Assembly: GCA_907163375.1 (NCBI GenBank) | Contig: CAJQUW010001853.1 | Location: forward strand, 62,001 to 126,000 | Source of the DNA: Prostheceraeus crozeri | Lineage: Eukaryota > Platyhelminthes > Polycladida > Euryleptidae | Reading direction: 5' to 3' | DNA length: 64,000 nt | Part shown: one piece after another, positions 12,567 to 22,892 of the stretch | Layout: each line of letters opens with the position of its first letter | Numbering within the stretch: the stretch's first letter is position 1 | Position numbers and translations under genes: made by a program | Notes under the pieces: generated by a model | Databases searched by the model: none | What the model saw: only the letters and a program-made list of their open reading frames with translations | What the model was told of the DNA's origin: nothing

Positions 12567-13265
12567 CTAACCGTTTAACGTCCTTTTCTCCACCTCAGCT
12601 GGGTTGGACGATGATTCTTCATGGAATGCCTCCAGCTGTTCCGATCGAGAGTGTCGGCTTCTTTGAGGTACAGTTGTCGACAGTCTGCGGACACCGTTTC
12701 TTCCCAGGTCGTCTTTGGGCAGCCTCTTGGTGTTGGTTCGCTGATCTTCATTTTCCAAACTTTATTCACCCAATCCGCACCACTAGAACGTACTATCACA
12801 ATCTGCACATCCTCATGGCCTAATCAATCGACTGCAGGTTCAGGAGCGCCAGGAGGTCTTCGCTGGCAACTCTATCTTCGAGAGATGCTCCACACATCAA
12901 TCTGTTCATCCTCCTGTCTGTCACCTCAATTCCCCTCGTTTCTACAGCTGTAAAAACCCAAAGTTTCACTTCCGTAAGTCATGCACGCTCCGACGCATGA
13001 GTCGTTAATCTTACCGTTCATCCAGAATGGAGTAGCCAGTATGGAGGTCAGGATAGGTGATAGCTCTCGGAATTTCTTCCAACCCAATTGAATTCGAACA
13101 GTCACAGCTGCCTCCATTCCACCATCGGAATCCAACAAGTCTCCCAAGTAGCAGAAATGGGTAAAAAGTGTCGCACTTGCCTTCTTCCAACATAGTCGCT
13201 TTAATTGGGCTTCTGTGCCTCACAACGGACTTATCACCTGAGCATCTGCCACACAAAAAGTTCAA
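12567..13265 (-). pseudogene. LINE 3'-end fragment (APE-type LINE, C-terminal domain)
   Basis: Minus-strand frames show, from 13265 downward: 'GDLLDSDGGMEAAVTVRI' with 'GWKKFRELSPIL', then 'ACMTYGSET', a block around 'LMCGASLEDR', and finally 'PRGCPKTTWEETV' and 'DRNSWRHSM'. This order is typical of the region downstream of the reverse-transcriptase palm in a LINE group common in aquatic invertebrates. Several frameshifts separate the blocks. It is a dead 5'-truncated copy. Confidence 0.75.
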
Positions 13266-13575
13266 TGCCCATCTCGTCAGACTGCCTTTTAAGCCGCTAC
13301 ATCATCCGTCAATACATATTCGACAATTTTTTTTACTTTTCCACAAATTTTATCTGTGCATGTGGGCAAATTTGTGATGCATGAATCAATGATGTTAGTC
13401 ATATCCTATTCATGTTATATCTTAAGTTAAAGAATCCAGGACAAATAGATGATTATTTTTCAGCTTGAAATTTGACCCATGTAACCACATAAGTACAAGA
13501 AATATAATCAACAGATTACTCTAGTTATAGCGCAATGAGTAAACTACAAACGTAAGATGCACATGATAAGATAAG
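13266..13575. other. No gene recognised
   Basis: AT-rich sequence. Nothing supportable. Confidence 0.4.
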
Positions 13576-13680
13576 CGATATATCAAACTGCCATGTAAAA
13601 GATGTGTGCCTGGTAGGACTTAAGCCTACGACCCCATCTAGATCTGTTGCTACCAACTGAATTGCGACCGCTTAAGTGCG
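13576..13680 (-). mobile_element. tRNA-derived SINE copy (reverse orientation)
   Basis: Reverse complement of this stretch contains ATTCAGTTGGTAGCAACAG as a tRNA-like head, then CACACATCTTTTACATGGCA and TTTGATATATCG as a tail. The tail matches the copy at 2484-2600 with a few substitutions. The B box is poorly preserved here. Confidence 0.55.
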
Positions 13681-14368
13681 ATCGGAATCAATTTGATTTA
13701 GGTTCGACAATACTATCTTCACCGTCACACATTAGTTGTCACACTTATTATAATTTATGAATGAATAATTCATCACAGCATCGATAACTGATAATCAAAA
13801 ACTGCACTGTAGTAGATTAGTGGTTTTCAATCTGTCGGTTTTCTGTTTACAGAGATCAGTGGTTTACACTCCTAGAGTTATTTACATCGTTCCACTGGGT
13901 AATATTGTTGAGACTCTTATTGACAAATGATATGATATTTATAAAGATATTTAAGGTAGCTTGATTGCAAAACGCGTAGCTCAAGCGAGGTGCGTAGTAA
14001 AGCCATCGATGGTGTTAAATGGAAATGAGAAGAGCCGCTGTTTACACGTGATCCTTTCATTGCGGCGGTTGCTTATAACTCAGACGACGATGATAGGCAT
14101 CAAAATACGAGTAAGCCTCTGAACCATAACAAGGTTCGAGTGCCAAAATGCTTTTCAATACGAGCTCATTGTCGTCCCAGTTATGGATCAACATGACAAA
14201 CTAACTCCTATCCAAATTTCTTTGAAGATACAATTATGATACAATGAAGCATCTCCTTTCGTTTGCATCATCATATCGAAGTAAGTGTGCCTTCTCCACA
14301 ATACATAGGCTACCATAAGGACCAACTCCCACGATCGACTTGATTCGCCTTACGATTCAAGAACTTAC
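13681..14368. other. No gene recognised
   Basis: AT-rich sequence with no supportable feature. Confidence 0.4.
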
Positions 14369-14641
14369 CATTCCAGAAATTATAGGCCCAGAGTTAATTA
14401 ATTTAATTTTCACTAAGAGACAAGGATGTGCCACAAAGGATGTGGCAATGAGGCTTTTTTCTACCTCGAGTTGATGGTACCTCGGCACGATGGTTTTCAA
14501 CTCCAAGTGAGACGCGCTCTCATAAAATGTGTGCTGATCAATGAGTGAGCTGCATTCGATGAAATAACCAATGATTGGTAAATGATGAAAATCAAACAAT
14601 GCAAGTCCACATTGTGACGTAAAGAATATCATGATTTTCAC
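14369..14641 (-). CDS. Candidate host exon (unknown protein)
   Basis: Minus-strand frame open for about 90 codons that ends at a strong donor: ...GGAATG followed by GTAAGT (GT at 14367-14368). The peptide includes 'FFTSQCGLALFDF' and 'GYFIECSSLID', compositionally protein-like, but I do not recognise it. The 5' boundary is uncertain; the frame remains open to about 14690 and AG dinucleotides in that stretch give possible acceptors. It may belong with the exon at 15756-15952 on the same strand, but none of the acceptors I could see joins the two phases. Treat as a candidate only. Confidence 0.35.
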
Positions 14642-14875
14642 TTTGCCGACTTTTAGAAATTCAAAATTCTCTATTTTGCTTCACAGAGGCGGGGAACGCA
14701 TTGACAATTTCTATGCAACATTGCACATGACAAAAATATAGATCAAAGTAAAAGAAAAGTGAGTAAAGAGCAGTCATTTACTGCACCTGAAAACCAATGC
14801 TTCAAAATGAAAAGAAAAACATTTTTCACGACCGTTTAATTCAAAATTAAAAAGAGGTAATTACAAATAAAACTT

Positions 14876-14907
14876 GTTGACGTTTCGGCGTTCGCTTTCA
14901 TCGAGAC
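14876..14907 (-). ncRNA. Hammerhead-ribozyme-like motif (Penelope-type remnant)
   Basis: Reverse complement reads CTCGATGAAAGCGAACGC then CGAAACGTC. This has the layout of a hammerhead core: a CUGAUGA-like strand with one change, a short stem II (GCG/CGC), GAAA, and a short palindromic stem III followed by UC. Penelope-like retroelements are known to carry such motifs in their terminal repeats. No Penelope coding sequence is next to it, so it is probably a relic. Confidence 0.4.
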
Positions 14908-15755
14908 AGATTATAAATAGAATAATTAAATATTGAGTTGCATCCTCAGTTGAAAAATGGAAACAGACCTGAATGGCTGTAATTTCATCCAATATCAGGA
15001 ATAATCAGCAGGCCTACTTAACATCTCTCAACATCGGCACAGCTCCCTATTTAAAATTGCAGCCATGCCCGGGGTAAATTTGAGATTTGCAATTAGCAAG
15101 TTGCTGAACTTTCGACGGGAATTCATTCCGTATCACTTTAAACACACTACCGGCAAATCGCCTAATTATCATAATATTGAAGTAAAATCGCATTCACATC
15201 CGCTGTCGTTTCCTATGCTAGATGCAAGGTCGCTCACTCCATGTCTATAACTTAGTCCATGGTCTTATAACTCTTAAGTCCATGGTCTATACAACACCAA
15301 CTATCTCACTGAGTAGCAGTGTCTCTTGCCGTGTCACACGTGCAGCGTAAATAGAGGAAATCAATAACCTCCCTGACATGATTTATTGACAAAACATTAA
15401 CAGAAAGTACATGTTGCACTCTTTTCACATAGAAAAAAGTCATTTATGATGAGAGCAGGAACATAAAAGAGTATAAACAAAGCTAAGAGAATGTCATCCT
15501 TCCAAAAAATTAATAAAAGCGTAATACAATGTACTTTTGAACATCAAAAGATTGAGCTAGGCAGTGTTGCCTTTTATTTCCTGTAAAATAGATCATTCGT
15601 AGGGGCAATGCATAGAATGGGTTGAAAACCATTGCTGCAATTCATCATTATTTCATGCATCCTAGTTTTCATGTCTCAACCTCACTGTCTTATGTTAAAT
15701 GTAATTATCATCACTTCAATCAAATCATCAGTATGATCAGCATGAAATGTCTTAC
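14908..15755. other. No gene recognised
   Basis: AT-rich sequence between two candidate exons. No further exon could be supported. Confidence 0.3.
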
Positions 15756-15952
15756 CTGAAGGATTTGAGCTTTTCAATATTGACAGTGTCTAGTTTATTT
15801 TTAAAATTGCTAGGATTGCTCATAGGTTCCTTCTTTACCTCACTTGCAACCGGCGCACTTTTCTGGGAGTCAGCAGATATTGCAGTCGATGAAGCACTTC
15901 CTCCAAACAACGATTTGATTCGCTGCCATATTTGTGGAGTAACCATATTCAT
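15756..15952 (-). CDS. Candidate first coding exon of a host gene
   Basis: The exon has an acceptor (TTGCTTTCAG, AG at 15953-15954 on the plus coordinate) immediately before ATG and a donor TTCAG/GTAAGA (GT at 15754-15755). The 197-nt exon is open throughout: 65 codons plus two bases, with 'TPQIWQRIKSLFGG' near the start and 'SNFKNKLDTVNIEKLKSF' at the end. The short Ser/Ala-rich middle and amphipathic ends would fit an organellar or regulatory protein, but I do not recognise the family. An ATG directly after an acceptor suggests a 5' UTR intron. Confidence 0.5.
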
Positions 15953-16221
15953 CTGAAAGCAATACTTGTAAGATCAAAAGTAATTGCAGTAGACAACCTT
16001 CAAAAGTGTAGCTGTTATTCAAAAGTCAAATAATATGACACGACATTTAAGAGCGCGACCTGAGGTTTGGGTAATTTTGTCACTGAAACGACCATATGAA
16101 TTCATATTAATGCTACTGGTGACGGAGGTAAGATCACTTTATTGGAGATGTTGCATAGACTAGAATGTATACAAAATGCTGGAAATTAAGATCATTGTGT
16201 TTTCCTTGTTTACAACCAGTC

Positions 16222-16320
16222 TCAATCCATGCTGGGTCCTGCAAATAAAGTAGTCCCCATCTCGTACATCTTCAGTACATGAATAATGTCCGTGACAAAC
16301 TGATCCTTAATGTCCAGGGA
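16222..16320 (-). CDS. Candidate terminal exon of a host gene
   Basis: On the minus strand, an acceptor ending CATTAG is followed by an open 33-codon exon in phase 0 ending in TGA (16222-16224). The peptide contains 'DQFVTDIIHVLKMYEMG' and ends 'LFAGPSMD'. Composition is strongly protein-like and short runs of helix-forming residues are visible, but the family is not recognised. Upstream exons would lie at higher coordinates; the exon at 26180-26303 is one candidate, with LINE and LTR elements in the intervening intron. Confidence 0.4.
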   Translation of the reverse strand, partial: SLDIKDQFVTDIIHVLKMYEMGTTLFAGPSMD

Positions 16321-16939
16321 CTAATGCTTGATACTTAAAAGAGTGAATTTAGTCAAAAGGTCACTTGAGACAAGGCTAATTGATTCAATTTCGTCAAGAA
16401 CTCCCTTTCATTATGATTCCACAAAAATCATCAAGTACATGTATGTATTTGATTGTGCCTTTATCATCTCCGTGAGAGATGGCAACTCACATTTAAGAGT
16501 TCAAAGGGAGCACAACAATATGCTAGCTTGGTCACTGAGTATTGGCTAACGTCTAAACGATAATAAATGTCACCAGATGCAGATTCATAAGTCGAAAGCA
16601 TATTAACCTCTGATTATTCCGGGTGCACAATGTGTTATCGACCGAAAGTACGTTTAAGATCTTAAATTTCATTTTTCTCAAGATGTTAAATGGACTACTC
16701 AAGTAAAATTCATCCATCAATGTGCTTCTAAAAACCGAATGTGCGCATTACGGATTCTTAGACCCCGATTGATAGAGACGTAATGATTACTTGATACGTC
16801 ATTTGACCAAATGATTGCTGCGTACATACCGGTACGTCTCGAATTCTTGAAAGGGCGTTCCCTGCAAGCAGGAGCAGGATTATCCCTCGGGTTTCGCGAG
16901 AATTGGGCAAGGGGTGGTGCCACAAAACACCCGGTTTCG
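16321..16939. other. Probable intron or LINE 5' region
   Basis: Sequence leading into the LINE that starts near 16940. No other feature. Confidence 0.3.
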
Positions 16940-18938
16940 GTAAAAGAAGCAAGGGTCATCACTAAGAAAATTTCGGTGTGGAAGCTCGAATGTTGAAAGT
17001 ATGACAGGGAAAGGAAGAGGACTGGTGGATGCAGTGAAACGGAGAAAATCGACATAATGTGTGTGTGTTCAAGAGACTAAGTGGAAAGGGGGAAAGAGGA
17101 AGAGAACTTGAAGAAGGTTATGCATGTAAGTTGATCGACTATGGGACAGAGAAGAGAAGAAATGGTGCTAGAGTCATTGTCAGCGAGGAAATGAAAGGTG
17201 ACGTGATTGAGGTGAAGCTGAGAAGTAGAGGAGAGGGGGTACTGAATGTTGTCATCGTCTATGCACCCCGAATTGGCTACAAAGAAGAAGTTAAGGACTT
17301 CTTTTTACGAAGAGCTGGGCAGTATATTGCAAGGAATCGATCAGAGAGGAAAGGATTGTAATAGGACCGGATTTAAATGTACATGTAGGTAGAAACAATC
17401 TATGTTTTGAGAGGCATAATGTAAGGGAAGACCTAAGAGGGTGGAAAGCCGCAGGTGCCAGGATTTTGAAGCTGGTGGAAACATATGATCCGCTAGTAGC
17501 AAACGCATCGTTTCAAAAGAGTGGAGCACTTCGTAGCGCATAGTAGCGGAAATAATCGAAGTGAAATTGATTACATGGTAATCAGAAGAGCACGAGGAAA
17601 TGAGATTCAAAATTAAAAGGTAATTCCAGATGAGTCGGCGGTAACACAACAGCGACTGTTGGTCACAGATCTGGAAATTATAAGGAAGAAAAATGAACAA
17701 ACGGTTAGTTGAGGCAAAAATCAATTATAGTAACTAAATGATAATGCGACAGCATCGAAATTCAATGATGAGATACTACAGTGCATGTAAGAAAGAAAAA
17801 CAATCGACAGAACAGCAACAACTGAAGAGTCGTGGAACCAGATGAAGGAGGTTGTGATGGAAGAGGCAGTGAATTAATGCAGAAGACAATGGAAGAAAAC
17901 TCATGGATAGAGAGGGCATGTGGTGGACAGATGAAGTGCAGGAGGTAGTTCAGGACAAAAAGAAATCATTCAAGGAAATGAAAATAACCCCTTGTCAAGA
18001 GGCTACAACCTGACAAAATTTGAGGAAGCGTAATGCAAAACGGGCAGTTGCCAGAGCAAGAAGAAAAGCATCCAAGAGTTTGTATCAGGAACTTGAAACA
18101 AAAGAGGTAAAAGAAGAAAATTTTCAAAATTGCAAAAAGCAAGATGCCAGGCACTGGAGACATTACAGCTGTTGAAGACAGGAATGGCAAATCGTTGATT
18201 GAGGAGGAAGAAGTATGTAAGTGAAGGGGTCAATTACTTTGAAGAATAACTGAATACTGAAAATGAAAGAGAGAATCTACAAGAAACGTGTAAGGTTGAA
18301 GGACTAGAAGAAGAAATTAAAGGAGAATAAGTTGCCATAGCGCTCAGAGGAATAAAGAAAGTGAAGGCTGCAGGTCACACAGAGCTAGCCACCGAAGTGC
18401 TTGTGGCACTAAGAGACGTAGGCATCGATTGGTTGACGGAAGCGATGAACAAAGTGTATCATGATGAAATCATACCCATAGACTGGGAACATCGTTGTCC
18501 GCGTTTTCAAGAACAAGGGAAGTGTTGCGGAATGCGGAAATTACATGGGTATTGAGCTTTTGGAACAAGGGCTGAAAGTTTTTGAGAGAATATTGGACGG
18601 GAGGTTACGAAAAGTGGTTGAAGTTGACGAAATGTAATGTGGGTTCAAGCCATGAAGAGTAAGAACGGACTCTTGTTCATCGTACGGCAAAGGCAAGAGA
18701 AAATTATGTAAGGAAATGAAGTGTTCCACAACGGCATTCGTCGATCTAGGGAAGGCGTATGAGCTGGTGACAAGTAAGCTCGTGCATTGGTACCTAAGGC
18801 GGAGAGGTATGACGGAGAAACTGGTTCGCGTCGTCATGAGTTTATATAGCAAGATCTACACAACGGTCACATGCGGACAAGGGCTGTCGCCACCGTTTCA
18901 GACAAGAGTAGGGCTGCATCAAAGATCAGTCCTCAGTC
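16940..18938 (+). pseudogene. LINE 5' half: AP endonuclease and start of reverse transcriptase
   Basis: Shifting plus-strand frames give 'MTGKGRGLVDAVKRR' (near 17000) and 'VQETKWKGG' (near 17070), 'GARVIVSEEM' (near 17170), 'VIVYAPRIGY' (near 17255) and 'IGPDLNVHVG' (near 17360), the ordered motifs of an APE-type LINE endonuclease. RT motifs follow: 'KVKAAGHTEL' (18360), 'DWEH', 'FVDLGKAYE' (18735) and 'TRVGLHQRSVLS' (18905). Many stops and shifts show it is inactive. The coding sequence is cut at 18938 by an LTR retrotransposon and resumes at 22893 within the same 'LSP' motif, giving direct evidence of nested insertion. Confidence 0.85.
18934..18938. repeat. Target-site duplication CAGTC (left)
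   Basis: CAGTC directly precedes the left LTR and is repeated at 22888-22892 directly after the right LTR. Removing one copy and the element restores the reading of the interrupted LINE RT. Five-bp duplications are typical of LTR retrotransposons. Confidence 0.9.
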
Positions 18939-19096
18939 TATACTTCCCAGTGACCAAAGACCAAACAGAAGTCGTCTTGCGCTGATGAGATTTCTATTGC
19001 GTGTGTACAGTGTTTCATCAGCCACCGCGCACACGATCACAATTCACATTCACTCGTATGGATCAATACATGCAATCATGACATCACAACATCACA
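18939..19096 (-). repeat. 3' LTR (158 bp)
   Basis: Direct repeat of 22730-22887. In element orientation it starts TGTGATG and ends GGGAAGTATA. Three differences from the 5' LTR were noticed. Confidence 0.9.
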
Positions 19097-19203
19097 TCCC
19101 CCCGTGATATACACCTATCAACATAGAAATCCAAAGATACATAAATCAAAAAAACATAAACTCAAAAATAAGTCAAAGTTTAAGTCAAGCAAGCACAAAT
19201 CGA

Positions 19204-20907
19204 TCAGGTGGACGCACACTCTGCCGCAAACGACCTCGCCATAGTCCATAGTGAGTCCAATTCTCCCTCTGAAGACGATCCATCCGATCCAGCAGTGACG
19301 CTATCATCCGTATCACTCATAGGGTCTCCACCACAACGAACGCTTCCACCAACTTGAGCAGGTCGACAATCCGCCACATGTCGAGGAATACCATTCACTT
19401 CAATAGCTTGTTCAGATAGCACCGCTGTCACACGCCCACTAGGCCATTGAGAAGTGCACCGAGGAACTGCAGGCTTCACATACACGGAATCGCCAACCTT
19501 GAACCGTCCATCATCCTCTGAATGAATGACATTCTCTGGGACAGCCACACTCGGATTACGCCAGCGGTAGCCGCTACCGAATAGCACCGACGATGGGGCA
19601 GAGCTGTTGTCGCGACCAGTGGGAGCCAGATTGTACCAAAACGCTGCTTCTGGAGGGGAGATGCCTGACCTTGCCGCAACACGTTTGACAGTCCTGTGGA
19701 CACGTTCCAAAATACCATCCCCCGAGGCCCGATAAGCACAGCGAAACCGAATCCGGATAGCCCACTTCTCAAACAGCGATTGAAGATGTTCGGAGCGAAA
19801 TGTTGTGCTGTTGTCCAGTAACAATTCCACTGGTGGCCCAAGCTCCACAAAGATGGACTCCATAACTGATGGCACCACCATGGCACTCTCCGAGTTAATC
19901 CTGCGCCACACCGCATAACGACTCGGGCCACAGTTGATTGCAGTCAAATACCGATCATTGCCATAATGAGTAGTATCCATTGCCACACGCTCCCAACAAG
20001 AGTCAACGTTCAGGCAACCTTTTGTCCACTTCACCGGAGCTGGATCAATGCTCTTGCAGCGCTCACACGATTTGACGATCTGCTCCACCGACTTGCGAGA
20101 GACAGAAGGGTCTATCTGTCGGGCTAGCTGCCAGCTTCTCTCAACCCCGAAGTGATGCTGCTTATGTTGCTCCCGAAGCGAAAGTCGCGATGCTTCACAC
20201 ACGTACGCCTCAGTCGTCTTCAGCTCTCGTAGCCAGGCCAATGGTACTCGGGTCAAGACATCCGCCTTGTTCGAAGCAGACGGAACCAGTTGGATGTCGA
20301 CCTTCATATCATAGGATTCGATAAGTTCCAACGCCATCGATAGTCTTCGTTTGATCAACATTTCCGCCAAGCCATGTGTCCGGATCCGATGAGTCCTCAT
20401 TAGCACAGAAGACATCCAGCCGCACACCGTTGCCGAGTCAGTCATGATAGTCATCATCTTCAACTGCCATCGAATCGCCATTTTGAGACCTTGAATGACG
20501 GAGTCTAATTCCGCGACATTGATGTGTGCGGCATCATGCTTCTTCCTTAGTCAGGCTGCATCTTCTACATGTACATCACCAATCTGAAGAATCACTCCAG
20601 TAGCCACGCTGCTTGCACCGCACCACACTCTGCAAATACTCGAGCTCGGCACCGCCCATACGCCTTGAACCGGATCCGACTGACCAACGCGCTCCAACAC
20701 TTCACGTAGCCACGCTGTCACCCGATCACCAACTTGGTCGTTCCACCGTTGACCTTCTGAGTGTCTCTTGATGAAGCTGCAAGCAACTCTTATCCAGCCA
20801 CCAACCGGATAGTGTCCAACTAGACGACCACAGATGGAGAACAACTCTCTTCGTGTAAGCTTCCCATTGACAGAAGATTGTGGCACCTCGCTTCCACGCA
20901 TCCACAT
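19204..20907 (-). pseudogene. pol C-terminal part: RT connection, RNase H and integrase (broken)
   Basis: The 425-codon frame 20481-19204 begins inside RNase H ('IMTDSATVCGWMSSV') and continues through 'PSASNKADVLTRVP' to the integrase. The integrase shows an H-H...C-x2-C zinc region ending 'CERCKS' and D, D, E positions in 'AMDTTHY', 'LLLDNSTTF' and 'ILERVHRT'. A Ser/Glu/Asp-rich tail follows. Upstream in the same frame, 20928-20551 encodes the RT-RNase H linker ('GRLVGHYPVGGWIRVA'). A TGA at 20551-20553 separates the two, and a frameshift near 20935 separates the linker from the RT core. The enzyme set is therefore not expressed as one polyprotein. Confidence 0.85.
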
Positions 20908-21524
20908 CAAGCGACCATCCGGAGACAAAGAACTATTGCACCATTAAGCGTTTCAGGCGATTTCGTCACCAAGCCATACCGACGAAGGAGCTCAACCACG
21001 CTATTGACACCCACTCGCGCAGTGTCAACCACGATGTCATCCACATAGTGCTCTGTAGCTTCGCTGACTTCTGGATCACTTGACAGGATGTGACGCACCA
21101 CTGCGGCCATAATCTTCGGTGCCGACGTCAAGCCGAAACCAAGTCGTGTTAGCCGATAATGCTGATCTGCAATGCGAACGACTTGAAATTCTTGCAAATC
21201 TCTTCGGACGTGCAATTGTAGATAAGCATTCTTCAAATCTACTACTGCCAGATGATCACCCATCAACCGCCATCTTCGCAAAGTGTCTGGACACACATCA
21301 CTGTCAGCAGTATGACTCTGAACTGCTTCATTGAGTTCTCTGTAGTCGAGCACGGGTCGCACCTTGTTCTTGACAACTTGCTCGGCAGACAGCAAAGGAA
21401 TAATCCCATTGTTTGGACGACCACACGGCACCAACCATCCTTCTTCTATCCATCGAGCGAGTTTGGCATCATAGGTGTTGCGTATGTCTTCACCAATTGC
21501 GTATTGCGCGACGCGATTCCTCAA
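20907..21524 (-). pseudogene. pol: reverse transcriptase core
   Basis: 205-codon frame with RT blocks 'VRPVLDYRELN', 'LAVVDLKNAYLQLHV' (first catalytic Asp), 'RLTRLGFGLTSAPKIM' and the active-site box 'HYVDDIVVD'. The palm motifs look intact. It is preceded by an in-frame TAG at 21549-21551 that separates it from protease, and it runs off frame near 20935. The first listed residue uses a non-ATG codon; in the element it would be translated as part of a polyprotein. Confidence 0.9.
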
Positions 21525-21548
21525 CGCAGGCAGACGATCCTTCCACCT

Positions 21549-22010
21549 CTACGCAACCTCCCAATACTGACCATTGAATTTGGCTTGAAAGTCTGCATCG
21601 TCCAAGACAACCGACTTCTCAGACTGACTGTCACTCACTGCAGCCGCCGCAGCAAATCGAGGACCGGACAACCGCGCGCCCATTCGACCATCCTGTTCGA
21701 TTCCAATGACAATTCCTCCAAACTTCCAAATGGCATCGATACCAATCAACAGGGAAGCAGTTCCAGGCAGCTGTGATACCACCAACACGTTCCAATACGA
21801 CAATCTTCTCCCTTGTATCATGATGTCGCATTCTGCTTGACCAACATGGGGAACGTTTTCTCCTGATACCGATATGATGATAGTATTGCATCTCCATATT
21901 CTTAGTCCCAGTTGCTTGGCCAATTGCATTGTAATCATTGTACAGGAAGAGCCACAGTCCACGAAGCTGACAACGGGTGCATCATTGCATAGCGCATTGA
22001 TATAGATTAG
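21549..22010 (-). pseudogene. pro: aspartic protease region
   Basis: Open frame with 'VVSFVDCGSSCTMI', where DCG replaces the usual DTG/DSG active-site triplet, followed by an 'LGLRIW' flap-side region and 'LLIGIDAIWKFGGIVIG', typical of retroelement proteases. The frame differs from that of gag; the shift occurs around 22010-22040, either a programmed gag-pol frameshift or a mutation. It ends at a TAG at 21549-21551. Confidence 0.75.
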
Positions 22011-22831
22011 ATTTGGGGAGCCGACAGCGCTGAAGACTGCTCCCCAATGCCGTTTCCCGCCTTCCGACGGAAGACCTCAGTGTGCCGTTTCCCACCGCAC
22101 TTGGCACACAAGGCAGGACAGTTCCGTCGAAGATGACCAACCATACCACAACCAAAGCATCGTCTAGTTTCTTCGCCTGACCTCTGATTGACCACCTTGT
22201 TCGCTGCCGCCACCACCTCAACCTCAGCATCGTCCCACACATCTTTTGCCGCCACGACCACCTCTTCTTTCGTTGCCGACTGTCCACACAGCACTCTCAC
22301 TTTCTGGGAGATATGACTTGGTAGAGCCTCCATGAACGCCACTGCAGTCAGAGATGACGCCGGATTCTTGCCATGCGTGACTATCTTCACCCATTTATGA
22401 AGTTGCTCACATGGGGAGTCCAGTTGCTGCCCAGAGACAATACGATACGTTGTCATCGCTCGCCATGCCGCAGAACGCCTCACTCCATATGTGTCACGCA
22501 ACACCTTCTTGATCTTCTCAACGTCCTTCCGGTCACCTGCTTCCATACCTTTCCACATGTCATAAGCTGTGCCTCTGAGATGCATTGCAAGGTAGTTGGC
22601 TTCCTTCTTGTCCTCAAGCTCATCAACAGTTACAGCAAACTCGAATCTGTCAATGAATCGCTCCACTTCCTCTTTTCCATCAAACACTTCAAGCTTCTTG
22701 AATGCTGCCACTGTATTGCCGTGATAGCTTATACTTCCCAGTGACCAAAGACCAAACAGAAGTCGTCTTGCGCTGATGAGATTTCTATTGCGTGTGTACA
22801 GTGCTTCATCAGCCACTGCGCACACGATCAC
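22007..22831 (-). CDS. gag: gag: capsid and nucleocapsid
   Basis: 274-codon frame. A helical capsid-like part ('KKLEVFDGKEEVERFIDRFE', 'YLAMHLRGTAYDMWKG') is followed near the C-terminus by a CCHC zinc knuckle 'CFGCGMVGHLRRNC' and a second, less regular Cys/His cluster 'CAKCGGKRHTE'. These are hallmarks of Gag, which packages element RNA. The first ~34 codons lie inside the 5' LTR (which ends at 22730), so either translation starts within the LTR or a later start is used. The frame is intact. Confidence 0.85.
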   Translation of the reverse strand: MIVCAVADEALYTRNRNLISARRLLFGLWSLGSISYHGNTVAAFKKLEVFDGKEEVERFIDRFEFAVTVDELEDKKEANYLAMHLRGTAYDMWKGMEAGDRKDVEKIKKVLRDTYGVRRSAAWRAMTTYRIVSGQQLDSPCEQLHKWVKIVTHGKNPASSLTAVAFMEALPSHISQKVRVLCGQSATKEEVVVAAKDVWDDAEVEVVAAANKVVNQRSGEETRRCFGCGMVGHLRRNCPALCAKCGGKRHTEVFRRKAGNGIGEQSSALSAPQI

Positions 22832-22887
22832 AATTCACATTCACTCGTATGGATCAATACATGCAATCATGACATCACAGCATCACA
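22730..22887 (-). repeat. 5' LTR (158 bp)
   Basis: Direct repeat of 18939-19096. The sequence directly internal to it, AGCTATCACGGC in element orientation, does not look like a common tRNA primer site. Confidence 0.9.
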
Positions 22888-22892
22888 CAGTC
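22888..22892. repeat. Target-site duplication CAGTC (right)
   Basis: Second copy of the 5-bp duplication at 18934-18938. Confidence 0.9.

Larger units (their letters stand above)
18939..22887 (-). mobile_element. Young LTR retrotransposon (Ty3/gypsy-like), minus orientation
   Basis: 3,949 bp bounded by two 158-bp direct repeats and a 5-bp duplication. Read on the minus strand the order is gag, protease, RT, RNase H, integrase, which is the Ty3/gypsy order. A G-rich polypurine run (CACGGGGGGA) precedes the 3' LTR. The LTRs differ at about 3 of 158 positions by eye, so insertion was recent, yet pol carries two in-frame stops and at least one frameshift. Confidence 0.9.

Noticed and set aside
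15752..15956. Plus-strand 69-codon ORF opposite the candidate host exon
   Set aside because: The minus strand has both splice sites in frame with an ATG; the plus frame has none.
21119..21776. Plus-strand ORFs opposite pol
   Set aside because: Antisense shadows of the RT and protease frames.
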